Positions 17,480 through 27,707 of a stretch of DNA of 64,000 nt are shown here, one piece after another. Each line of letters begins with the position of its first letter. Position 1 is the first letter of the stretch. Below the pieces are notes generated by a model, which did not search any database, had not been told where the DNA came from, and worked only from the letters and a program-made list of their open reading frames with translations. A program made the position numbers and the translations under genes. This stretch comes from an uncultured Selenomonadales bacterium (GTDB lineage Bacteria; Bacillota; Negativicutes; Selenomonadales; Selenomonadaceae): assembly GCA_900321035.1 (NCBI GenBank), contig ONUH01000001.1:248001-312000 (forward strand), read 5' to 3'.

Positions 17480-19635
17480 TCCATGGCTCCCGCAAGCCGG
17501 GAGGCGAGCATGGTAAACCGCCGCCTCGTCCTGTCGTTTTCCACCGCGACCCGCAGCGCTCGCTCGCTTCCTAAAAGAATGACCCGTTCTCTCGCCCGCG
17601 TGACGGCGGTATAGAGAAGATTTCTCTGGAGCATCGCGCGATGCCCCATGACGACGGGCAGGACGACAATCGGATATTCGCTGCCCTGGCTTTTATGGAC
17701 GCTCATCGCGTAGGCGGGCTGAAGCTCGCTCATCTCCTCCCGCTTATATTCCGCCGTATGGTCTTCGCCGTAGCGCACGACGAGCCGCTTTTCCCCGATG
17801 GATTCGACGAAACCCACGTCGCCGTTGAAAACATTTTTCTCGTAATTGTTCCGTATCTGCATGACCTTATCCCCGACGCGGAAGGAAAAACCGCCCGCCG
17901 CAATTTCCGGCTCGTATCGCGAGGCTGGATTCAGCGCCGCCTGCAAGAGACGGTTCAGCCGGTCGATGCCGCAGGCCAATCGGTGCATCGGGGACAATAC
18001 CTGCACGTCCCGCAGCGGATCGACGCCGAGGGCGGGCAGCTCGTCGCGGCACAGGGCGACGACGGCCTCCGCCGTTTCCTCCTCCGAAAAGAAACTGCGG
18101 AACTCAAAAGTGCTTCCCGGCGCGCAGTCCGGCATCCGTCCCGCGTTGACGGCGTGGGCATTGCGGACGATCAGGCTTTCTCCCGCCTGACGGAAAATGT
18201 CAGTGAGCCGTACGCTGGGAAAAACTTTTGCCCGCAGGATATCCGCCAGCACGGTACCCGGTCCCACCGACGGAAGCTGATCCACGTCGCCCACCAATAT
18301 CAGATGGCATCCCTTGGGGACGGCGGCCAAGAAATGCTGCATCAGCACGATATCCATCATGGAAACTTCGTCAAGGATGATGACGTCCGCCTCGATGGGC
18401 GTTTCCGCGTCCCGCATGAATACGGCGGCTCCGTCAGATTCCGTCTGCGCTTCCAGCATACGATGAACCGTCACGGCTTTCCGGCCTGTCGCCTCCCCCA
18501 GGCGTTTCGCCGCCCGTCCCGTCGGCGCGCCAAGCCGCACGGAGAGTCCAAGTTTTTCAAGGACGCCGATCATGCCGCGCACCACGGTAGTTTTGCCCGT
18601 ACCGGGGCCGCCGGTTAAAATGAAAACGCCGTGACGAAGCGCCGCCGTCACCGCTTCGCGCTGCCCGTCCGCCAGTGTGATGCCGTCGGCGTGTTCCCAT
18701 TCTCTGGCGAACGCCTCCGGATCTTCCACCGGGAAGACGTCCGCATGGGCAGCCAAATACAAAAGCGCCGAGGCCGTCTCCTGTTCCGCCGTATAAAGAG
18801 AAGACGGATAAATCAGCGTTTCGCCGCCCTCCGTTTCGAAAAAAAGCCGCTCCGCGTCGATTTCGTCCCGAAGCGTTTCCCGAACCAGCCTTCCATCCAC
18901 GCCGAGCATTTCCGCCGCGCCCCGCACAAGCCGCATCTCCGGCAGGCAGCAATGCCCGGAGGAAGCCACGCCTTCCAGGACGAAGCGAAGCCCCGCCGCG
19001 ATCCGCTGCGGACTGTCCGTCTCTCCGCCCTCCGCCATGGCAATCATATCCGCCGTGCGGAAACCGACGCCGGACACTTCCCGCGCTATGCGGTACGGGT
19101 CCCGTTCCAAAACGTCCAGTGCAAAGGAGCCGTACTGCTTATATATCCTTGCCCCATAAGTTCCGGAAACGCCGCGCATCTCCAGCCAGAGCATGATCTC
19201 CTTCAGTTCCGACTGCTCATGATAGGACGCGTAAATCTTCTGCGCCGTCTTTTTCCCGATGCCCGATACTTCCTGCAGCCGGCTCGGGGCATTTTCAATG
19301 ACGTCCAGCGTTTCCTCGCCGAACCTCGCCACAATACGCTGGGCCATAGCGGGACCGATGCCCTGCACCGCACCGGAGGCCAAAAAGCGCAGAATCCCCT
19401 GCGTACTCGTCGGAGCGGCGACTCGAATATGCGCCGCCTGAAACTGCGAACCGAACCGCGGATGCTCGACCCATTCGCCCTGCAAAGAAACCTCCTGCCC
19501 CACGAGGGGAGCGGCGGAAGGAATCGTCACGGAAACGCGGCTCGATTGCCCGTCGGGCACGAGGCGAAACACGGAAAAACGACCGTCGCCGCTGTCGAAA
19601 ACCACGCTGTCCACAACGCCCGTCATTTCTTCCAT
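17476..19635 (-). CDS. recD2: ATP-dependent RecD2-type DNA helicase
   Basis: A 719-residue SF1B helicase. An N-terminal domain (1-90) and helix-hairpin-helix region (SGIGKKTAQKIY, near 124-135) precede Walker A GGPGTGKTT (about 342-350), Walker B LDEVSMMD (about 420-427), and motif VI VTRARERV. RecD2 unwinds DNA 5'-3' and works in repair and fork maintenance independently of RecBC. No recB or recC is adjacent, as expected for RecD2. Confidence 0.94.
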   Translation of the reverse strand: MEEMTGVVDSVVFDSGDGRFSVFRLVPDGQSSRVSVTIPSAAPLVGQEVSLQGEWVEHPRFGSQFQAAHIRVAAPTSTQGILRFLASGAVQGIGPAMAQRIVARFGEETLDVIENAPSRLQEVSGIGKKTAQKIYASYHEQSELKEIMLWLEMRGVSGTYGARIYKQYGSFALDVLERDPYRIAREVSGVGFRTADMIAMAEGGETDSPQRIAAGLRFVLEGVASSGHCCLPEMRLVRGAAEMLGVDGRLVRETLRDEIDAERLFFETEGGETLIYPSSLYTAEQETASALLYLAAHADVFPVEDPEAFAREWEHADGITLADGQREAVTAALRHGVFILTGGPGTGKTTVVRGMIGVLEKLGLSVRLGAPTGRAAKRLGEATGRKAVTVHRMLEAQTESDGAAVFMRDAETPIEADVIILDEVSMMDIVLMQHFLAAVPKGCHLILVGDVDQLPSVGPGTVLADILRAKVFPSVRLTDIFRQAGESLIVRNAHAVNAGRMPDCAPGSTFEFRSFFSEEETAEAVVALCRDELPALGVDPLRDVQVLSPMHRLACGIDRLNRLLQAALNPASRYEPEIAAGGFSFRVGDKVMQIRNNYEKNVFNGDVGFVESIGEKRLVVRYGEDHTAEYKREEMSELQPAYAMSVHKSQGSEYPIVVLPVVMGHRAMLQRNLLYTAVTRARERVILLGSERALRVAVENDRTRRRFTMLASRLAGAME

Positions 19636-19666
19636 GCTTCCGCCCCCTTTCCTATCTTGCCTTCCC

Positions 19667-21583
19667 CTATGGGGAAGGTTCCATCAATGCGCCCCATTTC
19701 TCATAGCGGCGCTCGATTTCCGCCTGTTTTGCCGCATATTCCTCGGCGATACGCCGGCTTTCCTCCGGGTCGGCCTGAATCGCCGAATCGTTCATCTCCC
19801 GCTCGAGCATTTTCAGCTCCGCCTCCGCCATGGCGAGCTCGGCCTCGGCGCGCAGCAAAAGCTCCTGCCTCTTTTCCTCGCTGACGCCCGGAACGGAAAC
19901 GCTCTTTTCAGCTTCCGCCGCCTTTTCTTTCCGCTTGGGCGCGGCCGGTTTTTCCGGCTCTTTTTTCACCGGCTCGGGGACTTTCGCTGCCTCCCGCTCC
20001 GCTTTCTTTTCCTTATAATAATCATAGCCGCCGTCGTAACGCGTCAACCGGCCCTGCGCCAGCTCAAGCGTCACGTTCGCCACGCGGTTCAGAAAATAAC
20101 GGTCGTGAGACACGACGACGAAGGTACCGGGAAACGCCATCAGCGCTTCCTCGACGGCTTCCTTTGCGGGGATGTCCAAATGATTTGTCGGCTCATCCAG
20201 CACGAGAAAATTCGCGCCGGTCAGCATCAGCTTCAAAAATGCCAGCCGCGACTGCTCGCCGCCGGAAAGGTCGCCGATCACGCGCTCCACCTCGTCGCCG
20301 CGGAACAGGAACGCGCCGAGATACCCCCGCGCCGTTTCCTCGTCCGTACCGAACTCGTAGAGGATTTCCTCGAGCACCGTCCGCTCTTTGTGCAGTCCTT
20401 CATGCTGCTGGGAGAAATACCCGATCTTTACGCGGCTGCCTAATTTCACGCCGCCCGCCGAGGGAGTCAATTCTCCGACAATCATGCGCAGCAGCGTCGT
20501 CTTGCCTTCGCCGTTGGCTCCGACGATGGCCGCGCCGTCGCCGCGGCGCACCAAGAGCGACACATGGGAAAACACCGTATGTTCCCCGAAAACCGCCGCC
20601 AGATCCTCCGCCTCGACGACGCGCTCCGCGCACTCCCCCGGCGGGTGAAATGCAAAATAATTGAACCGCGCTTTTTCCGGCGGCAGGACGATGCGTTCCA
20701 TGCGGTCGAGCTGGCTTTGCCGGCCCCGCGCCTGCTTCGCCTTGATGCCCGCGCGGTAGCGGCGGATATATTCTTCCGTCTCGCGGATTTTTTCCTGCTG
20801 TTTCTCATAGGCGGATTCGAGGGCCGCACGCCGCTCGTCGCGCACTTTCTGGTAATAACTGTAGTTGCCCGCATAGACCGTCGCCGTCCGATGCTCGAGC
20901 CCGATAATCTTCGTCGCCACCCGGTCAAGGAAAAAACGGTCGTGGGAAATCAGGAGCACGCCGCCCCGATAGCCGCGCAAAAATTCCTCCAGCCACTCGA
21001 TCATACGAATGTCCAAATGGTTCGTCGGCTCGTCGAGAAACAGAAAATCCGGCTCGCGCAAAAGAGCCTTCGCGAGACAGACGCGCGTTTTCTGCCCGCC
21101 GGACAGGTGCGCGATCCCGCCCGCCAAGTCCGCGTCCGAAAAGCCGAGGCCGAAAGCCACTCGACGAATGCGGCTTTCGACGTCATAGCCTTCCATCTGC
21201 TCGAAACGCTCCACGATGCGCCCATACTCGGCAAGCCGTTCCTCGTCCGCGCCGCCGTGTCCGATGGCCTTTTCCATCGCCTGTTTCTTCTCGCCGAGAC
21301 GCAGGACGTCCGAAAACGCGCCGAGGAATTCCTCATGCAGCGTCCCCGTTCCGAGGGAAGCCTGCTGCTCTACATAGCCGATGGTCTCTGAGGCTTCAAG
21401 GCGGACCGTCCCGCCGTCCGGTTCCTCCTCGCCGAGCAGGCAGCGCATCAGCGTCGTCTTGCCCGCGCCGTTGGCCCCCACAAGGCCCGCGCGCTCGCCC
21501 CGCGCCACGCGAAAACTCACGTCATGAAAAAGCTCTGTCGTACCGAAGGACTTCGAGAGACCGCTGACCAGCAGCTCACGCAT
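19667..21583 (-). CDS. ABC-F family ATPase
   Basis: A 638-residue protein with two ABC cassettes and no membrane segments. Walker A motifs are GANGAGKTT and GANGEGKTT; signatures are LSGGQKTR and LSGGEQSR; each is followed by LDEPTNHLD. The linker between the cassettes and a long Lys/Glu-rich C-terminal coiled coil fit the YdiF/Uup-like group. Such proteins act on the ribosome; whether this one gives antibiotic protection is unknown. It overlaps the LCP gene by 8 nt. A CCTTCCCC/GGGGAAGG palindrome covers its stop codon. Confidence 0.92.
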   Translation of the reverse strand: MRELLVSGLSKSFGTTELFHDVSFRVARGERAGLVGANGAGKTTLMRCLLGEEEPDGGTVRLEASETIGYVEQQASLGTGTLHEEFLGAFSDVLRLGEKKQAMEKAIGHGGADEERLAEYGRIVERFEQMEGYDVESRIRRVAFGLGFSDADLAGGIAHLSGGQKTRVCLAKALLREPDFLFLDEPTNHLDIRMIEWLEEFLRGYRGGVLLISHDRFFLDRVATKIIGLEHRTATVYAGNYSYYQKVRDERRAALESAYEKQQEKIRETEEYIRRYRAGIKAKQARGRQSQLDRMERIVLPPEKARFNYFAFHPPGECAERVVEAEDLAAVFGEHTVFSHVSLLVRRGDGAAIVGANGEGKTTLLRMIVGELTPSAGGVKLGSRVKIGYFSQQHEGLHKERTVLEEILYEFGTDEETARGYLGAFLFRGDEVERVIGDLSGGEQSRLAFLKLMLTGANFLVLDEPTNHLDIPAKEAVEEALMAFPGTFVVVSHDRYFLNRVANVTLELAQGRLTRYDGGYDYYKEKKAEREAAKVPEPVKKEPEKPAAPKRKEKAAEAEKSVSVPGVSEEKRQELLLRAEAELAMAEAELKMLEREMNDSAIQADPEESRRIAEEYAAKQAEIERRYEKWGALMEPSP

Positions 21584-22898
21584 TGCCGTAATCCTTTCCT
21601 ATTTCCAAAACCGCCGTATCGTCGTCGCCCGTCCGAATCACACAGGGAAACGGAAGGTCGCCGAAAAGAGGCTCCGTCCCCTTCGGAACGGTAAACGTAG
21701 TCTCCTGAAGATCTCTGGTGCTCCCGTTCCCCACGTCTTCGTTGTCGATGACAAACCCCCGTTCGCGAAGCACTTCGGCAGCCGCTGCTGCGGCTCCTTT
21801 GATACCGCAGCAGTTCAAAACCTTCACCCGGATATCCGCAGGCTTGACCGCGTTCTGCGACGCGGCGCCCGGCTCGCCGGAAACGACGCCCGGCGCCGCG
21901 ATTCTCATCGTTCCGCCGACGTCCGCCAATCCCGGCGGCAGATTTTCCTCATAGAACGCCGCATCCCGTTCTGCCCGTTCCTTTATGGGCGGCGTCATCG
22001 CCGCGCTCATTTGCGACGCCAGCAGCCGCCGCGCCTCTTTGATATCCGGCAGCCAATAGCTGGTCTCCTGCCACCATGCCGGTCGTCCCGGAAGCAATAC
22101 GGACTCGACGCCGTTCCCCTTGATGTCCGGGAGCAGCGAAGCGAAACGCGCCATATCGCCGAGCTCCATGTCCGTCTCGATGACCGAGCCGAGCTCGCGG
22201 ACAATCTGCGCCAAATGCGGAACGACTTCGGGCGACGTCACCCGCGCCAGCAAGGCTTTCAAAAATTTCTGCTGCCGCGCAATACGCCCGATGTCGCCTT
22301 CCTCATCGCGGAACCGCACATATTCCATCGCCTGTTTTCCGTCCAAATGCTGCTCGCCGGGATACAGGTCAATGACGAGGCCGCCGTCCTCATCCCACGG
22401 GTCCTCATAATACATCCGCTTTTCCACGTCGATATCCACGCCGCCCACCGTGTCGATCATCTTCTCGAAAGCGCGGATATTGACGATCACATAGCCGTCG
22501 ATCTTCGCCGCCAGCAGCCGTTCCAAAACCTTCTGGGCATATTCATGGCCGCCGTACGCATACGCATGATTGATTTTCTCGTAGGCGCCCTGTTCCATCT
22601 CCACCCGCGTGTCCCGAGGAATGGACAGAATAGACGCGCGCTTCGCCTCCTCGTCCAGCGACACGAGGAACAGCGTATCGCTGCGCCCCGTATCGTCCGT
22701 ACGCGGATCGACGCCCATCACCATGATTTCCTTCGTATAGGGAGACGTCAGTACATCGGGCGCTTCGGCGCCGTTTCCACTTTCCCGGCGCGCTATCGCC
22801 CACCACGCGCCCGCGCAAATCCCAACTGCCAGCAGAATTATGGAGGCCAAAACAAGAAGCCGCTGCTTCCGTTTCCTTTGCCTGCGCTTTCTCCGCAT
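21576..22898 (-). CDS. LytR-CpsA-Psr family protein with LytR_C domain
   Basis: A 440-residue membrane-anchored protein: a basic N terminus, one membrane segment (about 12-35), the LCP domain with IPRDTRV (93-99) and YVRFRDEEGDIGR with its RQQ helix (~195-212), then a C-terminal LytR_C domain (about 355-440, VKVLNCCGIKGAAAAAAEVL). LCP enzymes transfer lipid-linked glycopolymers to peptidoglycan outside the cytoplasmic membrane. In a diderm its polymer is uncertain. Confidence 0.9.
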   Translation of the reverse strand: MRRKRRQRKRKQRLLVLASIILLAVGICAGAWWAIARRESGNGAEAPDVLTSPYTKEIMVMGVDPRTDDTGRSDTLFLVSLDEEAKRASILSIPRDTRVEMEQGAYEKINHAYAYGGHEYAQKVLERLLAAKIDGYVIVNIRAFEKMIDTVGGVDIDVEKRMYYEDPWDEDGGLVIDLYPGEQHLDGKQAMEYVRFRDEEGDIGRIARQQKFLKALLARVTSPEVVPHLAQIVRELGSVIETDMELGDMARFASLLPDIKGNGVESVLLPGRPAWWQETSYWLPDIKEARRLLASQMSAAMTPPIKERAERDAAFYEENLPPGLADVGGTMRIAAPGVVSGEPGAASQNAVKPADIRVKVLNCCGIKGAAAAAAEVLRERGFVIDNEDVGNGSTRDLQETTFTVPKGTEPLFGDLPFPCVIRTGDDDTAVLEIGKDYGNA

Positions 22899-23039
22899 CC
22901 GCGATTCCCTCTTTCCGATTGCATGTCATTTAAACATCTTGCCCGTCTTTGTCCAATAAAGATAAGTATAGCAAAAAAGAACTTCCGCCGCAACGCAAAC
23001 GGCTCGCCGAAGCGAGCCGCCAAAGCGCGTGATGCCATG

Positions 23040-23072
23040 AAAAAAGCCGCCACATTCCGTGACGGCTGTTTA
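23040..23072 (-). terminator. terminator of rpsT
   Basis: AGCCGTCAC / GTGGCGGCT stem (one G-U pair) with a 5-nt loop, followed by six T residues on the minus strand. A second hairpin, CGGCTCG/CGAGCCG, lies at 23000-23018. Confidence 0.8.
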
Positions 23073-23099
23073 TTCCAGCGATACCGAAGCGTTTCCTGA

Positions 23100-23366
23100 T
23101 TATTTCGCAAGCGCATCGACTTTCTTCGCAAGCCTCGACTTCTTACGGGCCGCATTGTTCTTGTGATAGACATGGTTAGCGGCTGCCTGGTCGATCGTCT
23201 TGTAGGCTGCATGAAGGAGGGTCTTCGCTTCATCCGCGTTGCCGGCGGCGACGGCGTCGATCACCTTGCGGGACGCTTTCTTCACGCGCGTCTTCTCAGC
23301 CACGTTCTTCGCATGACGCTTCGCATCGGTCTTAACACTCAAAATAGAAGATTTGATATTCGGCAA
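23100..23366 (-). CDS. rpsT: 30S ribosomal protein S20
   Basis: An 88-residue S20: begins PNIKSSILSVKTD after the initiator and contains KAAYKTIDQAAANHVYHKNNAARKKSRL in the usual C-terminal helix (given as the pieces KTIDQAAANHVYHKNNAARK). It binds 16S rRNA in the small subunit. The TTG at 23366 is preferred over the GTG at 23375 because S20 proteins start M-P-N-I-K and because GGGGGGTGA, a near-perfect Shine-Dalgarno, lies just before the TTG and includes the GTG itself. Confidence 0.93.
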   Translation of the reverse strand: MPNIKSSILSVKTDAKRHAKNVAEKTRVKKASRKVIDAVAAGNADEAKTLLHAAYKTIDQAAANHVYHKNNAARKKSRLAKKVDALAK

Positions 23367-23402
23367 AACTTTCACCCCCCTTTCCTTTTTTGTTACCGAT
23401 GT

Positions 23403-23431
23403 ATTTTATCACGTGAATTTTGAAAATGCAA
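23403..23431 (-). promoter_or_regulatory. promoter of rpsT
   Basis: -35 TTGCAT (23426-23431) and -10 TAAAAT (23403-23408) on the minus strand with a 17-bp spacer. Confidence 0.7.
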
Positions 23432-23443
23432 CTTTTATTTTTA

Positions 23444-23472
23444 TTGCCCGCCTGCGGACGCGATGATATAAT
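23444..23472 (+). promoter_or_regulatory. promoter of lepA-hemW
   Basis: -35 TTGCCC (23444-23449) and -10 TATAAT (23467-23472) with a 17-bp spacer, diverging from the rpsT promoter. Confidence 0.65.
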
Positions 23473-23505
23473 TATGAAGCCGATTTTCTTAGGAAGGAAG
23501 ATTTC

Positions 23506-25302
23506 ATGCAAACGACACATATCCGCAATTTTTCCATCATCGCACATATCGACCACGGAAAATCCACGCTGGCCGACCGGCTGATCGAGCGGACGGGTGC
23601 GCTGGCCGAGCGCGAGATGAAGGAGCAGGTGCTCGACTCGATGGAGCTGGAGCGCGAACGCGGCATCACCATCAAGGCGCAGACGGTGCGCCTGACTTAT
23701 AAAGCGAAAGACGGCGAAACTTACGAACTGAACCTTATCGACACGCCGGGCCACGTCGATTTTACCTACGAGGTTTCGCGGAGCCTCGCCGCCTGCGAGG
23801 GCGCGCTGCTCGTTGTGGACGCGACGCAGGGCGTGGAGGCGCAGACGCTGGCAAACGTCTATATGGCGCTGGAGCACGATTTGGAGATTATTCCCGTCAT
23901 CAACAAGGTGGACCTCCCCAGCGCCGACCCGGAAAAAGTGAAGAAAGAAATCGAGGACGCCATCGGCCTCGACGCGTCGGACGCGGTGCTGACGTCGGCA
24001 AAGACCGGTCTCGGCGTGGACGATATATTGGAAGCGATCGTGAAGCTGATCCCGCCGCCCTCCGGCGACGAGAAAAAGCCGCTGCGCGCGCTGATTTTCG
24101 ACTCGTATTTTGACGCGTACAAAGGCGTCATCGCCCATATCCGGCTGATGGACGGCCTCATAAAAAAGGGCATGGAGCTTCGCATGATGGCCACGGGCAA
24201 GGTCTTCGAGGTCACGGACGTCGGCTGCTTCCAGCCAGCGCCGGTGGAGGTGCCGCAGCTTGCGGCGGGCGACGTGGGCTTCATCGCGGGCAGCTTGAAA
24301 AACGTCCGGGACGTGCGCGTCGGCGACACGGTGACGACGACGGAAAATCCTGCGCCGGAACCGCTGCCCGGCTATCGCGGCGTGACGCCGATGGTCTACT
24401 GCGGCCTGTACCCGGTGGACAGCGCGGACTACGACAATCTGAAGGACGCGCTGGAAAAACTGCAGCTGAACGACGCGGCCCTCGTCTTTGAGCCGGAAAC
24501 CTCCGTCGCTCTCGGCTTCGGTTACCGCTGCGGCTTCCTCGGGCTTCTCCACATGGACGTGATACAGGAACGCCTGGAGCGCGAGTATCATTTGGAGCTG
24601 ATTACCACAGCGCCCAGCGTCATTTATCATGTGCATACGACGGCGGGCGAAATGATTGCCGTGGACAATCCGGCAAAGCTGCCGCCGCCGCAGAACATCG
24701 ACTTCATCGAGGAGCCTTTCGTCAAAGCGACGGTCATCGTGCCGAACGATTACGTCGGCGCGGTCATGCAGGTCTCCCAGGACAAGCGCGGCGAGTACAA
24801 GAGCATGGACTATCTCGACACGAACCGCGTGATGCTGATCTACCATATCCCTTTGAGCGAGATCATCTACGACTATTTCGACCAGCTGAAATCGACGACG
24901 CGGGGCTACGCGTCGCTCGATTATGAACTGGCCGATTACCAGCCGTCGAAGCTGGTGAAGCTGGATATCCTGCTGAACGGAGAGCCGGTGGACGCGCTTT
25001 CCACTATCGTATTCTCCGAGCAGGCTGCGTATCGGGGGCGGCTGCTCGCGCAAAAACTCCGCGAGCTGATTCCGAAGCAGATGTTTGAGATTCCCATCCA
25101 GGCCGCCGTCGGCTCAAAGATCGTCGCCCGCGAGAACGTGCGCGCGTATCGGAAGGACGTGCTCGCGAAATGCTACGGCGGCGACATCACGAGAAAGCGC
25201 AAGCTGCTGGAAAAACAAAAGGAAGGCAAGAAACGCATGAAAGCCGTCGGCAGCGTCGAGGTGCCGCAGGAAGCTTTCATGGCAGTCTTGAAAATACACT
25301 GA
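23506..25302 (+). CDS. lepA: elongation factor 4 (LepA)
   Basis: A 598-residue translational GTPase. G1 is in [11 protein letters not shown] (11-21), G2 region [20 protein letters not shown] (split here as [17 protein letters not shown]), G3 DTPGHVDF, and G4 NKVDL. EF-G-like domains III and V and the LepA-specific C-terminal domain follow ([20 protein letters not shown]). It acts on ribosomes during stress or biogenesis. AGGAAGGAAG precedes the ATG. Its stop overlaps the hemW start (TGATG), indicating coupling. Confidence 0.98.
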   Translation: MQTTHIRNFSIIAHIDHGKSTLADRLIERTGALAEREMKEQVLDSMELERERGITIKAQTVRLTYKAKDGETYELNLIDTPGHVDFTYEVSRSLAACEGALLVVDATQGVEAQTLANVYMALEHDLEIIPVINKVDLPSADPEKVKKEIEDAIGLDASDAVLTSAKTGLGVDDILEAIVKLIPPPSGDEKKPLRALIFDSYFDAYKGVIAHIRLMDGLIKKGMELRMMATGKVFEVTDVGCFQPAPVEVPQLAAGDVGFIAGSLKNVRDVRVGDTVTTTENPAPEPLPGYRGVTPMVYCGLYPVDSADYDNLKDALEKLQLNDAALVFEPETSVALGFGYRCGFLGLLHMDVIQERLEREYHLELITTAPSVIYHVHTTAGEMIAVDNPAKLPPPQNIDFIEEPFVKATVIVPNDYVGAVMQVSQDKRGEYKSMDYLDTNRVMLIYHIPLSEIIYDYFDQLKSTTRGYASLDYELADYQPSKLVKLDILLNGEPVDALSTIVFSEQAAYRGRLLAQKLRELIPKQMFEIPIQAAVGSKIVARENVRAYRKDVLAKCYGGDITRKRKLLEKQKEGKKRMKAVGSVEVPQEAFMAVLKIH

Positions 25303-26438
25303 TGGACTGCGGCGTTTATATCCATATCCCGTTCTGCCGCCGAAAATGCTCGTACTGCGATTTTCCTTCCGTCGCGGGGCATGAGGCGGACATGGAGGCC
25401 TATACCGACGCACTCTGCAAAGAGCTCTCGGCAAAAGGCGAAGAGCTTTCGGCGCATGGCAAAGCGTCGACGATTTACATCGGCGGCGGCACGCCCACCG
25501 CGCTGCCCGTCCCGTTGCTGGCCCGCATTATCCAAGCGGCACAGGCGGCCATTCCTACGACAGACGATTTGGAGTTCACCGTCGAGGCGAATCCCGGCAC
25601 CGTCACCCTCGAAACGATGACCATGCTGTCCACGCTTGGCGTGAACCGCGTCAGCATCGGCGCGCAGGTCTTTGACGACGCGATTCTGAAACGCATCGGG
25701 CGCATCCACACCTCGCAGGATATCCGCGACGCTGTGCGCTGGGCTCGGGCCGCGCTGATCGTGAACGTCAGCGTCGATCTGATGTACGGCCTGCCGGGGC
25801 AGACCATGGACGTCCTGAAATGGAGCGTCGGCTCGTCCATGGACCTCGCAGTCAACCATATCTCCGTTTACGGGCTGACCGTCGAGGACGGCACGCCCTT
25901 CGCACGGGAAAAGGAAAACGGCACGCTGGACCTTCCCTCCGACGAGGCGGAAGAAGAAATGTACGACTATCTCGCGGAAACGCTGCCGAAATTCGGCTTC
26001 CGCCGCTACGAGATTTCCAACTACGCGCGGCACGATTTCATCTGCCGCCACAATCTCGGCTACTGGCAGGATCGTCCCTATTTCGGCTTCGGCGCGGCGG
26101 CGCACTCGTACCACGACGGACGGCGCACCGCGAACACGAAAGACGTCGGCGCATATATCAAAGCCGTCAATCATGGCGAATCGCCCGCGCATACCGAAGA
26201 AACCGTCACGCGGGAAAAACACATCGAAGAATTTTGCTTTCTCTCTCTCCGCACGGCGGAAGGCATCGACCGAAAGAAATTCGCCGAGACCTTCGGCTGC
26301 GAAATGGAAAGCCTCTATCAAAAAGTTATCGACGACCTGAAAGCCAAAAAATTCTTAGAGGAAACGCCCACGCATTTCCGCCTGACGCCCGTCGGCATGA
26401 AATATGGCAACCAAGCGTTTTCGTCATTTCTCCTGTGA
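25302..26438 (+). CDS. hemW: radical SAM heme chaperone HemW
   Basis: A 378-residue radical SAM protein, standard length for HemW. The N terminus has [20 protein letters not shown] (the CxxxCxxC cluster motif), followed by [20 protein letters not shown] and [12 protein letters not shown]. The C-terminal HemN_C region ends normally. HemW binds heme and delivers it to acceptor proteins; older annotations call it oxygen-independent coproporphyrinogen oxidase. The ATG at 25302 lies within the lepA stop, and the usual lepA-hemW synteny supports it. Confidence 0.95.
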   Translation: MDCGVYIHIPFCRRKCSYCDFPSVAGHEADMEAYTDALCKELSAKGEELSAHGKASTIYIGGGTPTALPVPLLARIIQAAQAAIPTTDDLEFTVEANPGTVTLETMTMLSTLGVNRVSIGAQVFDDAILKRIGRIHTSQDIRDAVRWARAALIVNVSVDLMYGLPGQTMDVLKWSVGSSMDLAVNHISVYGLTVEDGTPFAREKENGTLDLPSDEAEEEMYDYLAETLPKFGFRRYEISNYARHDFICRHNLGYWQDRPYFGFGAAAHSYHDGRRTANTKDVGAYIKAVNHGESPAHTEETVTREKHIEEFCFLSLRTAEGIDRKKFAETFGCEMESLYQKVIDDLKAKKFLEETPTHFRLTPVGMKYGNQAFSSFLL

Positions 26439-26448
26439 ACGGACGCAC

Positions 26449-26487
26449 AAAACCCACCCGCGCAAACCGTCGCGTCGGGTGGGTTTT
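26449..26487. terminator. bidirectional terminator between hemW and the GTPase gene
   Basis: AAAACCCACCCG / CGGGTGGGTTTT, 12-bp perfect stem with A and T runs on both sides, placed between convergent genes. Confidence 0.88.
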
Positions 26488-26497
26488 CGTATGCCCG

Positions 26498-27553
26498 CTA
26501 TTTTTTCAACACGCCACGCAATATCTCCTGCGCAATCGTATGGCAGTCGTCCACATACTTCTCGCCGATTTTCTGAATCATCATGTAGCCTGTTGCGGCG
26601 GCCGCCGCCTGCCCCACGAAGGGAATATACTTCGAGATTTCCTTGCCCGTGAACTGCGCCGCGAGTTTTTGCACCATCATCACGACGCCCTCCTGCGTCG
26701 CGTAGGAGAAAACGCGCTGCCCAATCGGCGCCAGTACCTTGTACTTTTCCAGCGTCTGCGCGAGGTCGTCCGTAATGCCGAAAATGCGCCGTATCTCCGA
26801 CAGCAGCTTGTAAAACATACCCACGTCGAGCGTCACATCGAGGCCCGGCACCGGATTCACCGCGTTGGCCGCGCCCAGCCACGCATAGGTGTTCACCGCC
26901 TTCATCGAATGCTGCTTCTTGAAGGCGAGGTCCTCCATCGACGTCGCCTGGAACTCCGCGCGGAGCTTCGACGCCTTCACGCCGAGCACATCCGCCGCAA
27001 AAATCGCCTGCTTCAGCTCTTCGATGCCCTCGCCCGTCCGGCAGCTTACGAACTGCACCGCCGCGTCCGGCTCGCCCAACTTATCCCGCACATCCCGCGC
27101 AATCTCGTCCATCAGCGCGTCCTTCGGCTTCTCCTCGTCCCAGATCTGGTCTTTCTTGTTCCGCACGATGAAAAACGGGTGCTCGCGCTCGTCGCGCCAC
27201 TGTTTCAGATAGTTGAACAAAATCGCGTCGGAATCATGGAGCTTTCCCTCGAATACGAAGAGATACAGGTCGTACTGTTCCGGATGGAACTCCTCCACCC
27301 AACGCTCCACTGGGAAACGCACCGTCCCGTATCCCGGCAGGTCGTGAATGCGGAGCGTACCGAATGCCGCCTCCTGCATGTCCACCGTCGTATCCGTATG
27401 CACGCCCGTCTCAAACAATTTTCGCCCGATCAATTTATTGATGAGGCTGGACTTCCCTGCGCCCGGCTGTCCTACCAGCGCGATATGGACCTCTTCCTCC
27501 AGCTCCCGCTTCTTCTCTTCCCATTTCGCCTGCATTTCCTCTTCCAGATTCAT
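26498..27553 (-). CDS. IRG/DUF697-like GTPase
   Basis: A 351-residue dynamin-related-looking GTPase. G1 GQPGAGKSS (28-36), G3 DLPGYG (71-76), G4 NKKD (132-135) are intact. The C-terminal half has hydrophobic alanine/glycine-rich helices (YIPFVGQAAAAATGYMMIQ) resembling DUF697 or interferon-inducible GTPase membrane-associating regions. No partner gene is nearby. The ATG at 27553 follows GGGAGG at proper spacing; the frame is open 20 codons upstream. Function unknown; membrane-related roles are guesses. Confidence 0.75.
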   Translation of the reverse strand: MNLEEEMQAKWEEKKRELEEEVHIALVGQPGAGKSSLINKLIGRKLFETGVHTDTTVDMQEAAFGTLRIHDLPGYGTVRFPVERWVEEFHPEQYDLYLFVFEGKLHDSDAILFNYLKQWRDEREHPFFIVRNKKDQIWDEEKPKDALMDEIARDVRDKLGEPDAAVQFVSCRTGEGIEELKQAIFAADVLGVKASKLRAEFQATSMEDLAFKKQHSMKAVNTYAWLGAANAVNPVPGLDVTLDVGMFYKLLSEIRRIFGITDDLAQTLEKYKVLAPIGQRVFSYATQEGVVMMVQKLAAQFTGKEISKYIPFVGQAAAAATGYMMIQKIGEKYVDDCHTIAQEILRGVLKK

Positions 27554-27584
27554 GCCGAACCCTCCCTGTCGATTCCTTTCCTTC

Positions 27585-27613
27585 ATATTAGCGGGTATGG
27601 CAAAAAAATGCAA
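27585..27613 (-). promoter_or_regulatory. promoter of the IRG-like GTPase gene
   Basis: -35 TTGCAT (27608-27613) and -10 TAATAT (27585-27590), 17-bp spacer, minus strand. Confidence 0.55.
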
Positions 27614-27655
27614 GGCAAAGCAGAAATCGAAATTCAGCGACGCCCGCTTGCCCGC

Positions 27656-27707
27656 AAATGACGAACCGCCTTCGGCTCTGATTTCAAGCTGAGGGCGGTT
27701 GTCATTT
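27656..27707 (-). terminator. terminator hairpin after ohrR
   Basis: AAATGACGAACCGCC pairs with GGCGGTTGTCATTT around a 23-nt loop. The upstream arm reaches the ohrR stop codon, ending the trxB-grx-gpx-ohrR transcript. Confidence 0.55.

Noticed and set aside
23332..25053. 573-residue open frame antisense to lepA, and similar long frames opposite recD2, hemW, aroA and mutS
   Set aside because: They mirror strongly conserved genes in GC-rich DNA, have Arg/His-rich compositions without recognisable domains, and lack ribosome sites.
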